A stretch of DNA of 64,000 nt, from the NCBI GenBank assembly GCA_016630955.3, contig CM049986.1, positions 1,736,001 through 1,800,000 on the forward strand, given 5' to 3'. Of the stretch, positions 11,582 to 21,731 are shown one piece after another (the stretch's first letter is position 1; every line of letters begins with the position of its first letter). The stretch comes from Didymella arachidicola (lineage: Eukaryota > Ascomycota > Dothideomycetes > Pleosporales > Didymellaceae). A program made the translations under genes and the position numbers. The notes below the pieces were generated by a model. The model did no database searches and had not been told where the DNA came from. It was given only the letters and a program-made list of their open reading frames with translations.

Positions 11582-12500
11582 ATGTTCCTTCCTCATATCA
11601 CCAAGCTTCTTCCTCTTATCTCCCGCGCAGTGACAGTCACGGCCGCTCCAGCGCCTGCCTTGGCCATCGTCAACGCTGCCGTCAGGGACTGCGAGTCTGA
11701 CTACGCGCGCTGCCTGCGCTTGCGCATGGACCTTGAGTACTGCCATCAGACTGTATGCAACACTTACAACAACAAGGTACAACTGCTCTCACCTTCCAAT
11801 GGATCGAACAAGGCCGCTAACAAAAGCTCAGTGCAAGCCATGCCAGGACAACGCGCTCCCCACCATCTATGACCGCGCTGTCACTCACCCCACCAGTGAT
11901 GGAACAGTCACTGAGGTGCAAGTCTTGAACAGCCGCGTGGTTGTACCGCCCCCAGGGAACTACTGCATCGTCATCTGCACGCACGCCCACTGCGCCCTCC
12001 TCTGCACCAACCCCGGCCACCCTTCCTCTGGAACGGTTGAGGAGATCGAGGTTGCCGCTGACACTAACACTGCAGACCTCTTGGACCTCACCAACGCGCA
12101 GCCAGACCAGCTCGGCATCCCTCTTGAGGATGGCGTGACCACCATGATCGCCAACATCGACGCGGACGGTAAGCTCGAGGGCAACTGCATGTGGCTCTGC
12201 AGCGGCAAGATGACCTGCCACCTTGTGTGCTGCGACTCGGCCGCCACCGAAGCGCAGTCCAAAGCCCAGTGCTCGCTCATCGAGGACGGCGGTGCCCTGC
12301 CGGAGGGCAACGCCATTGAGGGCGCGGGCAAATGCGAGATCGTCAAGAAGAACAATGTCGCCGAGATCATGGTCTGCCAGCTTCCTGAGTCTGCTGGCGA
12401 AGATGCGCTCACCGCTGGACTCGGAGACTCTGCGGGCGTGCACTGCGTTGTCTACTGGATTGGCCTTATGCAGAGGATCGTCTGCCGCAATGCTTACTAG
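11582..12500 (+). CDS. Cysteine-rich, probably secreted protein with four Cys-bounded repeats
   Basis: Two exons, 11582-11776 and 11832-12500, encode 287 residues; the 55-nt intron runs from GTACAA to GCTCAG in phase 0. I do not recognise the family. The N-terminus is hydrophobic and Ala-rich up to about residue 30, consistent with a signal peptide. The protein has 20 cysteines. Four segments share one layout, a Cys, a run of hydrophobic residues, a polar turn, another hydrophobic run and a closing Cys: residues 110-123 (CIVICTHAHCALLC), 184-198 (CMWLCSGKMTCHLVC), 233-247 (CEIVKKNNVAEIMVC) and 270-283 (CVVYWIGLMQRIVC). They look like disulfide-linked beta hairpins. An effector-like or cell-surface role is only inference. 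The gene is codon-rich in GC like its housekeeping neighbours, with no sign of decay. Confidence 0.7.
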
Positions 12501-12963
12501 GTCGTGTCGCAAGATGTGACTTATGCGGTTCTTCAACGAAAGGCCAGGGACACGAATATGGGTGACAGGCGTCTGGCGTACAGGTCTCAAATCTGTTCGA
12601 ACACCATGGGCATGACGGTCCGTTGTGGGGGTTTCTAGGTATCACTTCGAAACTGCCACCAAGTCGACGGTACGCTGATGCAGCAAGATGGCCACATACT
12701 GGCTATGTTGCGCTCATATCAGCGAAAAGCAAGATAATAATGATAATTTCCACTTGGATCAGATTGTGCCAATCCCTGGGTATGTGTGATGTTCGTATTC
12801 GGCGCCGGCTTAGCCAGATGCGCTGTTGATGCGGTGCCAAATCTAGCTCTTGTACATATAATACAGCAATGCTTCGTCTCGTCTCTGGATCACAGTCCTG
12901 ACCACCACCAACTCTGCAAGGACGCTGAATGCGCTCGTTCCCAATGATCGTCCTCATTCCACT
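12501..12963. other. Convergent intergenic region
   Basis: 3' flanks of the cysteine-rich gene and of mL49, which end toward each other. No gene or repeat was seen. Confidence 0.4.
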
Positions 12964-13524
12964 CTAAAACCCCCTCCCCCTCAAGAACGCCTCGACCTTC
13001 TCCTTGTGATGCCCCTTGACGATGACGTGCTGCGTCAGGGGATTGATCTTCACATCCTCTTCCTTCTTCGCCAGCCACGACCTCAACTCGTCCCGCAGCG
13101 CCTGCAGGTCTCCTGTGATCTTGCGCACGGTGGTGAGGTGCAGATTGCCGCCGCGCTTGTAGTCTGTGTAGACGGGCAGGTTCTTGTTCGCAGAGCGCGA
13201 CACGTGGTAGGCGGGCGGCGAGGAGGGCATCGAAGGTTCTGTAGCGGGTGTGAAGGGGACCGTCTTCCGTGCTTTTGCGGCGTCTTTGAGGATCTTTGAT
13301 TTCGAGGGGGGGTTGCCGTGGGCTGGGCGCAGAGGGTCGGGGGCGCCTGGCTGGGCGCTGTCGGACTCGGTGACGGCTTCGACGGCGGCCAGGTCGGCGG
13401 CGCGCGCGCTGGAGGCTGTGGAGGAGGGAGATGCGGTGCTGTAGCGCAAGGCACAGCGGTAGGTGGCGGGCCTCGGGGCAGTGAAGGCACGCAGGAGTGA
13501 CATGGAGGGCTGTATCCGGGACAT
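12964..13524 (-). CDS. IMG2: Mitochondrial large ribosomal subunit protein mL49 (Img2)
   Basis: A single exon encodes 186 residues. The N-terminus is Ser/Arg/Ala-rich (MSLLRAFTAPRPATYRC after a possible second start at 13503), a matrix presequence. The C-terminal 90 residues carry the mL49/Img2 domain: a conserved Tyr-His-Val-Ser-Arg-Ser start, LPVYTDYKRGGNLHLTTVRK, a region with paired leucines (GDLQALRDELRSWL), and VKGHHKEKVEAFLRGRGF at the very end. Length and domain position match fungal Img2. The protein is a component of the mitoribosome large subunit. It is divergent from eIF3e with only 214 bp between start codons, so a mitochondrial and a cytosolic translation gene share one promoter region. 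Confidence 0.9.
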   Translation of the reverse strand: MSRIQPSMSLLRAFTAPRPATYRCALRYSTASPSSTASSARAADLAAVEAVTESDSAQPGAPDPLRPAHGNPPSKSKILKDAAKARKTVPFTPATEPSMPSSPPAYHVSRSANKNLPVYTDYKRGGNLHLTTVRKITGDLQALRDELRSWLAKKEEDVKINPLTQHVIVKGHHKEKVEAFLRGRGF

Positions 13525-13738
13525 GGCGGCGCAGTGGTTGTGTGGGCGCGGCAATGGCGTCTCCTCGTCTTGTGGTGTTGCTCGCCTTCCACACCAAAAG
13601 ATGAAGTTGGAGCGTGTCCGTGCACTCTCACTGCAGCCGCTACGCACAGTCAATAATTTCCTCCGCGACCCCACCACCACCGCCGCCCACAAAGACCGCC
13701 AGTCGTCGCCCGGAAGGTCAACGTCCACCGATATCACC
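13525..13738. promoter_or_regulatory. Bidirectional promoter between mL49 and eIF3e
   Basis: The 214 bp between the two start codons must contain both promoters and both 5' leaders. No TATA-like box stands out. Confidence 0.5.
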
Positions 13739-15232
13739 ATGGCAGACTCCGCGCCCGCGAGTGGCTCCGTCGCCGAGCAGTACAGCCTGCTGCCGAAGCT
13801 GATGCCCAACCTCGACCGCCATCTGCTGTTCCCGCTGCTCAACTTCAACAGCGACGAGGACGCCGAGCAGACGCCCGAGCAGAAGAAGCTGCTGCTGGCG
13901 CTGCTGAGCCCGACCAACATGACCGACTTCGTGGGCCAGCTGTACCAGGACGTCCACAACCTCGACGACATCCCCGCCGAGTTCACCACCAAGCGCGAGC
14001 AGGTCCTGAGCAAGCGCGACGAGCTCGAGGCTGCGACCGCCAAGATCTCCGAGCTGCTGGACGACGAGAATGTCGTCACCAACCTGCGCTCCGACAAGGC
14101 CCAGAATCTGCAGTACCTGAAGGACAGCCACGGCGTCACCCTCGACGACGTGAACCGCCTGTACGAGTTCGGCCAGTTTCAGTACAGCAGCGGTGCCTAC
14201 CCCCACGCTGCTGAGCTGCTGTACCGCTTCCGCGTCTTGGTGCGTAGCCTCTGCGACAAGAATATGTTCCTGTTGTGCTAACCACGGCAGACCACCGACA
14301 ACGACAAGGAGCGCGAGGCCACCTGGGGCAAGCTGGCCTGCGAGATCCTGTCGGTCAACTGGGAGGCTGCCATCGAGGAGATCAACAAGATCAAGGACCT
14401 GATCGACACACGTCTGTTCAACAACCCGCTGGCGCAACTGCAGCACCGCACCTGGCTGATCCACTGGTCGCTGTTCCCTCTGTTCAACGACGACAGCGCC
14501 CGCGAGTCGCTGACCGACATGTTCTTCTCCCCCTCCTACATCAACACCATCCAGACCAACTGCCCGTGGATTCTGCGCTACCTGGCCGCCGCCGTCATCA
14601 CCGGCCGCAACCGCGCCCGCAACTCGAACCAGTACCAGCGCCAGCTCAAGGACCTGATCCGCATCGTGCGCCAGGAGGGCTACGAGTACACCGACCCGGT
14701 CACCGACTTCATCAAGGCGCTGTACATCGACTTTGACTTTGAGGAGGCCCAGAAGAAGCTGAGTGAAACCGAGGAGATTCTCAAGGACGACTTCTTCTTG
14801 CTTGGCGCCGCGGATACGTTTGTCGATGCCGCGAGGCATTTGATTTCGGAGAGCTACTGCAAGATCCACCAGAGGATTGATATCAAGTGAGTCCACCGGT
14901 GCGAGCGAGCGAGCAAGTGAAGCGAGTAGCTAAGAGCCGGCTTCTCGGAGGCTCTCGCGAGCACATGAGCTCGCTCGTATTCTTAGAATGACGTGCACAG
15001 TGTACTAACAGCTTCCAGGGACCTCTCAACACGCCTAGGCTTGTCGCAAGACGAGGGCGAGAAGTGGATCGTCAACCTGATCCGCGACACACGCGTCGAT
15101 GCCAAGATCGACTACCAGGCCGGCACAGTCGTTATGAACCACCCGCCGCAGAGCGTCTATCAGCAGGTCATCGAGCGGACAAAGGGTGGCTTCTTCAGGA
15201 CGCAGGTCCTGAGCGCTGCGGTTGCGAAGTAA
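13739..15232 (+). CDS. INT6: Translation initiation factor eIF3 subunit e (Int6)
   Basis: Three exons, 13739-14239, 14291-14886 and 15019-15232, encode 436 residues, the normal length for fungal eIF3e. The N-terminal eIF3e domain starts at LLPKLMPNLDRHLLFPLLNF, with the family's conserved PTNMTDFV. The C-terminal half is the PCI domain with winged helix (TRLGLSQDEGEKWIVNLIRD and IDYQAGTVVMNHPPQSVYQQ). eIF3e is part of the eIF3 complex that joins mRNA and the 40S subunit. The first intron is 51 nt. The second is 132 nt, longer than most here, and contains complementary repeats (see 14901-14977). The splice choice at 15018 restores K-D-L-S. The gene is GC-rich and highly codon-biased, as expected for a highly expressed factor. 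Confidence 0.96.
14901..14977 (+). repeat. Inverted repeat inside eIF3e intron 2
   Basis: CGAGCGAGC near 14902-14914 is complementary to GCTCGCTCG at 14969-14977, with the palindrome AGCCGGCT between them. The transcript could fold into a stem within the 132-nt intron. Confidence 0.5.
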
Positions 15233-15814
15233 GCGAGCTAATGAAGTGAGCTTGGGACACAAGGGATGATAGAACATTGCCTGGATGAGGACGACTAGGC
15301 CGCGTCCTGCGGATCACGCCGGAGCGAAGAAGATGGATGCAAAAGTCAGGCGTTGGGGCTGCTTCCAGATCATGACGACATGTGAGCAATGGGAAAAGTT
15401 CACATACTGCATGGCATGGCCAATGGCGTCTGCGCGTGAGCCTCGCGGCTCTTTCTTTCTGGAGCGCTGCGTGCAGCAAGAGCTGTACTATAGATGGAAT
15501 GAACGAATGAACAATACCAGCCAGCCAGACTACCGTGTCGCAGGACGCCGTGGAACATCACTAATACTGCCACACCAAGAGCTGGCGACGCGTTCCAGGG
15601 AAATTGCGATCTCGTTAATGGACCCTTTGCTGATATGTAGAGACGATGACTAGCAGCATCGCCGTGCGCCTGACTGTACCGCTAATGTGGCGTTGATGAA
15701 AACCACATCACTAACAGTAGTACGAGACCAGTTCACAGGGAAGACAACAACGAGCCATCCTCAATATTCATTACACAACTATCCGACGAAACCCCCAAGC
15801 CACGCACTAAACCC
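15233..15814. other. Convergent intergenic region
   Basis: 3' flanks of eIF3e and of the surface-protein gene. No supported gene. Confidence 0.4.
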
Positions 15815-17921
15815 CTAAGCCAACACAGCTCCCACCATCGAAGCGAAAACCACAAAAAGTAGAAAGACCAGCACAGCCATCTAAAGGAAAGTAGAGAAGG
15901 TAAACACACCCTCACACCCAATATCCGCACTACCACAACCGCCCCAAACTACCCAACCCTCACACCCTGCGCTCCGCCATGCAGTCACATAAACCACATA
16001 TCCAGCACCTGCCTCATCAGTGCCCGCCCTTGGTATCACACTCAGATGTGGGACTTACAGGATTCTTCTTGCGCGGCAACTCATTGCCGCCGGCAACAGC
16101 CTCGTCGCCCGCGATACCAAGCTCGTTTCTCGTATTGCGCTCGCTCACGCTCCCAGAGCGCATCCAACTCACACCGTCTTCGCTCGGGGGTTGGAAATCC
16201 GCGCTACCGCGCTGCCTCTTCGCTCGGCCTGTCCATGCGTGCGCAGCAGTCGGCGCAGGAGGACTGTAGTATGCATCCGATTTGCTGACCAGCGTGCTGA
16301 GCGTCGATAGCGTGGGCGAGTCGGTTGCCCAGGAGCTGAATGTTGCGTCTGTGAATGTGCGCGCGGATGATGTTGCGCTTGAGACTGGCACGGGGGTGTA
16401 TGGCGGGTACACCGCTGAGCTGGGCGATGGAGTAGAGGCCCAAGACGAGAACGTGGCGTCTGTGAATGTGGATCTGCTGGTTGGGAGGGAAGGGATGGCG
16501 TAGCCGGACTTGCTTGTGCTGGAGGCGAAGGATGTGGGGATTGAGTCGGAGAGGGTGGTTGTTTTGATGGGGGTTGAGGTTGGGGTTGGGAAGGGGGGTG
16601 TGGAGGTTGATGAGGAGGAGGGGGGAGGGGGGAGGAAGGTGATGCTTGACTTCGATGTGGAAGTTGAGGGGGTGGGCGAGGGTGTGGAGGAGGGGGGCCA
16701 GGGGGGGAAGGTGGGGGACGAGAAGCTGGATGAGGATGAGTGGGTTGAGGATGAGCGCACTGACGATGAGCGTGTTGAAGATGCAGTCAGCGTGATCCTA
16801 GAGGCTGATCTTGTGGACCTCGTCCTGGATGAGGCTGTAGGGATGCTGAAGCTGAAGCTCGAGGGGAACTCGAAAGTTATGGATGACGGGATGTCAGGGA
16901 CAGATGTGGAGTACGACGGGTAGTAGATAGGTGTTGAGGTCGGGGTCGGGGTCGTCACTCCGCTGGAGCTCTCCGAGGGGGTGTACGATGATGAAGAGGA
17001 AGAGGGCCAGATGTAAGTCCAGCTTGTGCTCGATGGCGTGGGAGTCGACTCGGTCTTGGTGTCGGTTGGCAGAGTGAATGTGTCAGTAGGAGTAGAGCTT
17101 GTTGTGTTCCAGCCAGGAGTCCTTGATGGTACCGGAGGACCATAGTGTCCGCCCGTGCTTGTCGTGTTAGAGGGAGACGTGAACGTGTACGAGGCAGGCG
17201 GTGCAGTGCCGGTGCTCCAAGTTGGAGTCGAGCTAGTAGCATTACCGTACGGTGGCGTAGTAGATGGCAAGTACGAAGATGAAGCTCTAGTAGACAGTGA
17301 CACTTTCGTAGACAGCGAGACGCTAGTGGAGAAGCTGATCGGAGGTCCGAACCTAGAAGTCGAAGTATCGACGGGGAAGCTTACTGAAGTGGCGTCCGTG
17401 AAGGTACCGGTGGTTGGTGTGCTGGAAGGCGAGAGGTTAGTACACCAGATAAGACCCTCGTTGGTGAGCTTGCAGGAAGTGGCAGTCACTAACTTTGTGT
17501 TCGTAACAACAGGTACAGAGGATGAAGGCGTGACCGTGATCACGACTTGGCTGGTGACGACAACAGTGCTGCGAATGGTCGTCGAGTTCCACAGACCTGA
17601 GGACACTAGAGCAGTTGAGCTGGCGGGCCTACTTGACGATGGAAAGCCTGTTGAAGATGGGATTCCAGTCGGTGGGAAGGACGACGTTGGGAGCGGGAAG
17701 TCATCGCTGAAGGTACTGCTGGCAACTGGCCGAGAGTAGGGAGGAGGCGTATAGTATTGGCGAGGGTGAACATGCGGGAAGCGCACTTTAGAGTCAGATT
17801 AGCGACTGATGCGAAAAGTAGGTTTGGTCGATGCCAGCATTGGTATCAACCTACATGGCACACGATCAGCGGTGGCAGCCACAAAGGCAGTCGCCAGGCC
17901 AACGGAAGAGATCAGCTTCAT
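15815..17921 (-). CDS. Ser/Thr-rich secreted surface protein with hydrophobic C-terminus (GPI-type)
   Basis: Three exons on the minus strand, 17855-17921, 16059-17785 and 15815-15880, encode 619 residues. Exon 1 is essentially a signal peptide (MKLISSVGLATAFVAATADR). Exon 2 is extremely rich in Ser, Thr and Pro, with many likely O-glycosylation sites and several N-x-S/T sites. A motif of the form TFTDAT(FSSWA) occurs three times. Exon 3 follows a 178-nt intron (donor GTAAGT, acceptor CTTTAG) and adds MAVLVFLLFVVFASMVGAVLA, a hydrophobic tail ending at the stop, as in GPI-attachment signals or a C-terminal membrane anchor. Without that splice the frame ends at 16017 with a hydrophilic tail. 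Such proteins are usually cell-wall mannoproteins or adhesins. The family is not recognised beyond composition. The basic PRKKN before the tail is slightly unusual for GPI signals. Confidence 0.75.
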
Positions 17922-20378
17922 GTTGAACAGTGCTTGATCTTGGCTGGAGAGGGCACGAAACGAGCGTAGAAAACGAGAGAAAGTGTCGGCAGACACACCA
18001 GGAGCTGTGGGCTTGACAATCTCTTCCCCTCGAAGCCGCCCTTATATACAACCATTGATCGGGCACTGTAGTGACCTAGTCGAGATCCTGATCGATGGTT
18101 TCGCACTGTGTGCAGTTGTCCGTTGGGTTCGTACACCAGGTCACAATGCGGGATCATGCTTTGGACCCTCGTACACAATCTGTCCTGATCTATGGACCTT
18201 TTGGCTTTGATACTGGAGAAGCTTCGTCTAGCCCCTCCCAGCGGTCAGATTTCGACATTGTACGCATGTGATGGAGTAGCTTTGTTGATGCCCCTTAGTG
18301 TCTAGTGCTCAGAGGTATCGAAAAACAGAGTCTGCTTGGATGATCAAAAAGTAGCGCGATGAATGCTCAGAGTTTTGGAAGGCAACTGCAGAGTAGCAGT
18401 GCAACGCGCACGGATGTCAACAGATGTCGCACGGCAGTACCGGTTGCGCCACCCGTCGTGCATGTGTATGCAGAGAGGAAAGGCTTGACGAAAGTGAAAG
18501 ATAGATTGGACTCAAGTAACGGTACCTACCATTGTTGAGGGTGACGATGATCGCAGGTGTCACGTTCTGGACAAAGTGCACTCCCGTCGCCGCGAGCTGA
18601 TATTGGACATAGTCGATGAAGCCTACTGCATCGTCGTTGCAAACTCCTCGAGTTCATCTCCAAGGTCTGACGAGCACGTGACAAGAGGCCTGACAAGTAG
18701 GATGGCAGATGCCCATTTGAGGCCTTAATGCCGCAAGGCAGGCAGCATGCGTCCGTCTTGCATACATTGCTACGCAAGATCGGGGTCCAGCTCTTTCGTC
18801 GGTGAGGCCAAAATTGCCTGTCAAGACCTCGTCACAGGACTCAGTTTACAGGAAAGGTCTCACCACCTGGACAAAAAATATCGGACACCTTTGGCCGCTG
18901 ACCTTATCAAAAGTGTCCGACTTTTTTTTGTCTAGGTGGTGGTCTGAAGGTCGGGCAAAATTGGCCGCACAAGGCTCGTGCGGACGCAACGTGCTGGGCT
19001 GTGAGGTTGTGGTTTTCGATAGCGTGCTGACAACTGGTTCTCTCACGCTAAGGCTACACTCATCGACGCACGTTGTCCAATGCTTTAGCGTTCGATGGTC
19101 GCCGTCTAGATCATGAAGGGAAGTCGGTTCTATCGTCTCGTAGGTGCAGGCAGGGCACGATGGTTGCGGCCGCACGGATGCAGGTACGAGAGACCGAGCC
19201 TTTCGGGGCGACTCAGCTGATCGCACGATAGGATTGATAGGCACCTTGCAGCACCAAGGCGACCAGGCTATGGAGCTCGAAGTCGCGACATGCAATAGCT
19301 TCATGTAGATTGGCTTCGATGCACCATGCCGAGGGTCTGCGCTGACGCCATTGGTGTTGCCTTGTGCACACTGTTTTGATTCGGGTGTGATGCGGAAAGG
19401 GCGAAGAACGGCAGGAGTCCACCACAGCGCGCTCATCACGTGCATATCGATTCAAGCACTCGAGGTATCGGTAGTCCTGGAACAGGCTTCATTTGGTTTG
19501 TGTGACCCTGTACGATGTCGCTTTTGTGAGTTACTTGTCTCCACACGGTGTAACACCCAAATACGGTACTCAGCGGTCCGTACGGCAGTAACCGCGGTCT
19601 GCAATGCTTAGCATAATAGTCACATGTCCACAGCTGCTGGTACTTCTGTTGCTTTCTTGGCCGCTGTCGAGGCAGCGCCAGACGCACTAACCCTGCTTAC
19701 CTAGGTAGCTTCTGCTCAAGCCTGGGTCTGAATGAGGCCATCTGTATCGCCCAGACTTTGCTTGCAGAGTACAACTTTGATGGGGCGCCCCACTCAGCAG
19801 TGGTCGTGGATGATGGTCATGGACCGGTGGTTCCTTCCGCTGCCAAGCATGCATGGAGCGGTATTCCATAGGTATGCACCGCGTTCGCAGCAGTGGGCAA
19901 CCCAAAGGTTCCGAAGCCGGAAGAAGGTTCACCAACCCAGTGAGTTTGGGACGGAACGTTGGTCCGCCGTGCTTCTTCAAGAGCGCCGCGACAATAGATG
20001 CGAAGAGTAAACAAATGCAAGGGTGAGGCTAGCAGGGACACAAAATAGGTGCGACCTATTGGTTGCTAAGGATATCATTATGTAGCTAAACACCTCATAT
20101 CATAGCTGGGAGAGGAGAGATGCCACTTCAAGGCGGCCTGATAGCGCCAATGTAGCAGACTGCGGTGTATCATTTTTGTCAATCGCGCCTGAACACCAGT
20201 GAAGCATTCATAGCCTTCGTTACTGTAAGAAAACAAAAAGGGTATCGCCCAAGTCCATCTGGAAAATGTATGTGAACGGTAACGACACCCGATGCGTACC
20301 AAAAAGCGTGATATACAAGAACAGCAATCAGCGAGGATTGCATACGAACGCATTCAACAAAGGTCGAGAACAGAATGA
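17922..20378. other. Gene-poor intergenic region
   Basis: About 2.5 kb with no supported gene. The longest open frame (minus strand, 18846-19445, 199 codons) lacks domain features and runs through the foldback repeat at 18863-18939. No transposase fragment was seen. Confidence 0.4.
18863..18939. repeat. Foldback inverted repeat, candidate MITE remnant
   Basis: A left arm at 18863-18888 (beginning CCACCTGGACAAAAAA and ending TCGGACAC) is almost perfectly complementary to a right arm at 18913-18939 (GTGTCCGAC ... GTCTAGGTGG). The 24-bp spacer has no coding content. Similarity continues a little outward (GGTCTCA on the left, TCAGACC when the right is reverse-complemented). The arms resemble terminal repeats of small DNA transposons; no clear target-site duplication could be assigned. 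Confidence 0.6.
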
Positions 20379-21731
20379 CTACTGGGTGTCCCAGTTGACG
20401 AAGCTGGAACCGTCAACGAGCTGCTCGTTGATGGTATTTTGCTCCTCTGCAGATGGGCCGAAGTCGGTAGACCCAAAGTCGAAGAAAGCTGCGTAGGAGT
20501 CATTGCCTGGTGTGAGGAACGACTCATTGGCGAACATGCCGACGGAGCTAGGCATAGTGTAATCAGATGTGCTCTCCGACTTGATGCCAGAGTTTGGCAT
20601 GCTCAGAGTCATATTGCTGCCGGACTTCAGGGCCTTGGGCGAGTAGTTGGGGTTGTAGGTGTATGACGGGGCGAAGGGTTGCGGAATGTGCTCGCTACCA
20701 CTCATAAACATGGCAGTGCGAGGGTCGTTGGGATCCAGGACCGACCCAAGAAACTGTTGCGACTCTGCAGGCAATGCCATTGACAGAGGAGTAGGGCCGC
20801 CCAGCATCTGCTGGCCCATTGGGAAGCTCATTGGGCTGAAATTCGAGACGGGTGTTTCACTGTCTGCCTGTAACTGTGGCGTTCGCTGTCCTGATCCGGA
20901 CATGGGGGATGCTCCGTCGGTAAAAGGCGAGGTTGGTTGCTGCTGTGCGAACGATGGTCCACGAGATAATGCAGGTCGGGACTGTTCATCGACAGCGGAC
21001 GCTGGCAGTGACATCCTTCGCGCATCCTGAGGTGTCATAGTACCCTGCTGCGCTGAAGCATCGTAAGATGGCCTAGCGATAGACGCTGAACGTTGATGCG
21101 GTCGCTGAGGAATGTGGTATGGCGATGTGCGAGCTCCTGCTTGCTGCGACCCCTGTGCTTGCTGCTGAGCGAATGACTGCGGTGTCTGTTGGTTGAATTG
21201 TTGCGGAGGCATCATGGTGGGGTTAAGCCAATTGTTCGTCTGAGGGAATGCGCCGTTATTCTGCTGCGGCGCGAATTGACCTTGGCCTGCGTACCGGGGA
21301 GGAAACTGCGGATTCTGGTACTGCGACATAAACATGTTGCGAACTCCGTGCTGTGTTGCGATGTAGTCGTGCAGTTTCTTATTGAACATAAGAGAGGTGG
21401 TATGCAAGTGAGCATTCAGCCTTTGATACTGTGTTGGCAGGTCATCATCCTCCTCTTCATACATCTCTTCGTTAATGACATCTTGTTCAGTAACACGCAG
21501 AGCACGACCAGTGCGCTTCTTGTGAATCTCAGATGCCCGTCGCGCAGACTCAATACGAGCCTCTAAGCTACGGTCGCTGCGTCTGGAGGCAGCAATGTAG
21601 GCACTGATCTGAATCAGCGACGAAGGTTGAGGACCAGAAATAGCAACATACCGTTCTTGGTTTTCTTCGTGAGTACGCTCCGTCTTGACCGGTCTGCTGG
21701 TCGACGCGACAGATCTTCGTTCAGCAGGCAT
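20379..21731 (-). CDS. Conserved fungal Gln/Ser/Pro-rich protein, putative nuclear factor
   Basis: Two exons, 21652-21731 and 20379-21603, encode 434 residues. The 48-nt intron between them (GTATGT to GATCAG) has no stop and a length divisible by three, so an unspliced reading would add 16 residues. Splicing restores NQERAYIAASRRSDRS, which I recall as the conserved ascomycete sequence. The N-terminal 120 residues are charged and helical (LEARIESARRASEIHKKRTG, then EEMYEEEDDDLP). The rest is Gln, Pro, Ser and Asn-rich and disordered, with an acidic hydrophobic C-terminus (NDSYAAFFDFGSTDFGPS) resembling an activation domain. No DNA-binding domain is visible. A transcriptional role is inference only. 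The long gene-free stretch upstream may include a long 5' leader. Confidence 0.8.
   Translation of the reverse strand: MPAERRSVASTSRPVKTERTHEENQERYVAISGPQPSSLIQISAYIAASRRSDRSLEARIESARRASEIHKKRTGRALRVTEQDVINEEMYEEEDDDLPTQYQRLNAHLHTTSLMFNKKLHDYIATQHGVRNMFMSQYQNPQFPPRYAGQGQFAPQQNNGAFPQTNNWLNPTMMPPQQFNQQTPQSFAQQQAQGSQQAGARTSPYHIPQRPHQRSASIARPSYDASAQQGTMTPQDARRMSLPASAVDEQSRPALSRGPSFAQQQPTSPFTDGASPMSGSGQRTPQLQADSETPVSNFSPMSFPMGQQMLGGPTPLSMALPAESQQFLGSVLDPNDPRTAMFMSGSEHIPQPFAPSYTYNPNYSPKALKSGSNMTLSMPNSGIKSESTSDYTMPSSVGMFANESFLTPGNDSYAAFFDFGSTDFGPSAEEQNTINEQLVDGSSFVNWDTQ

Noticed and set aside
13125..13460. Plus-strand frames antisense to mL49
   Set aside because: Mirror frames of the mL49 coding strand with no start context or domain.
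18846..19445. Minus-strand open frame of 199 codons
   Set aside because: It runs through the foldback repeat and shows no domain, signal or conserved-looking segment.
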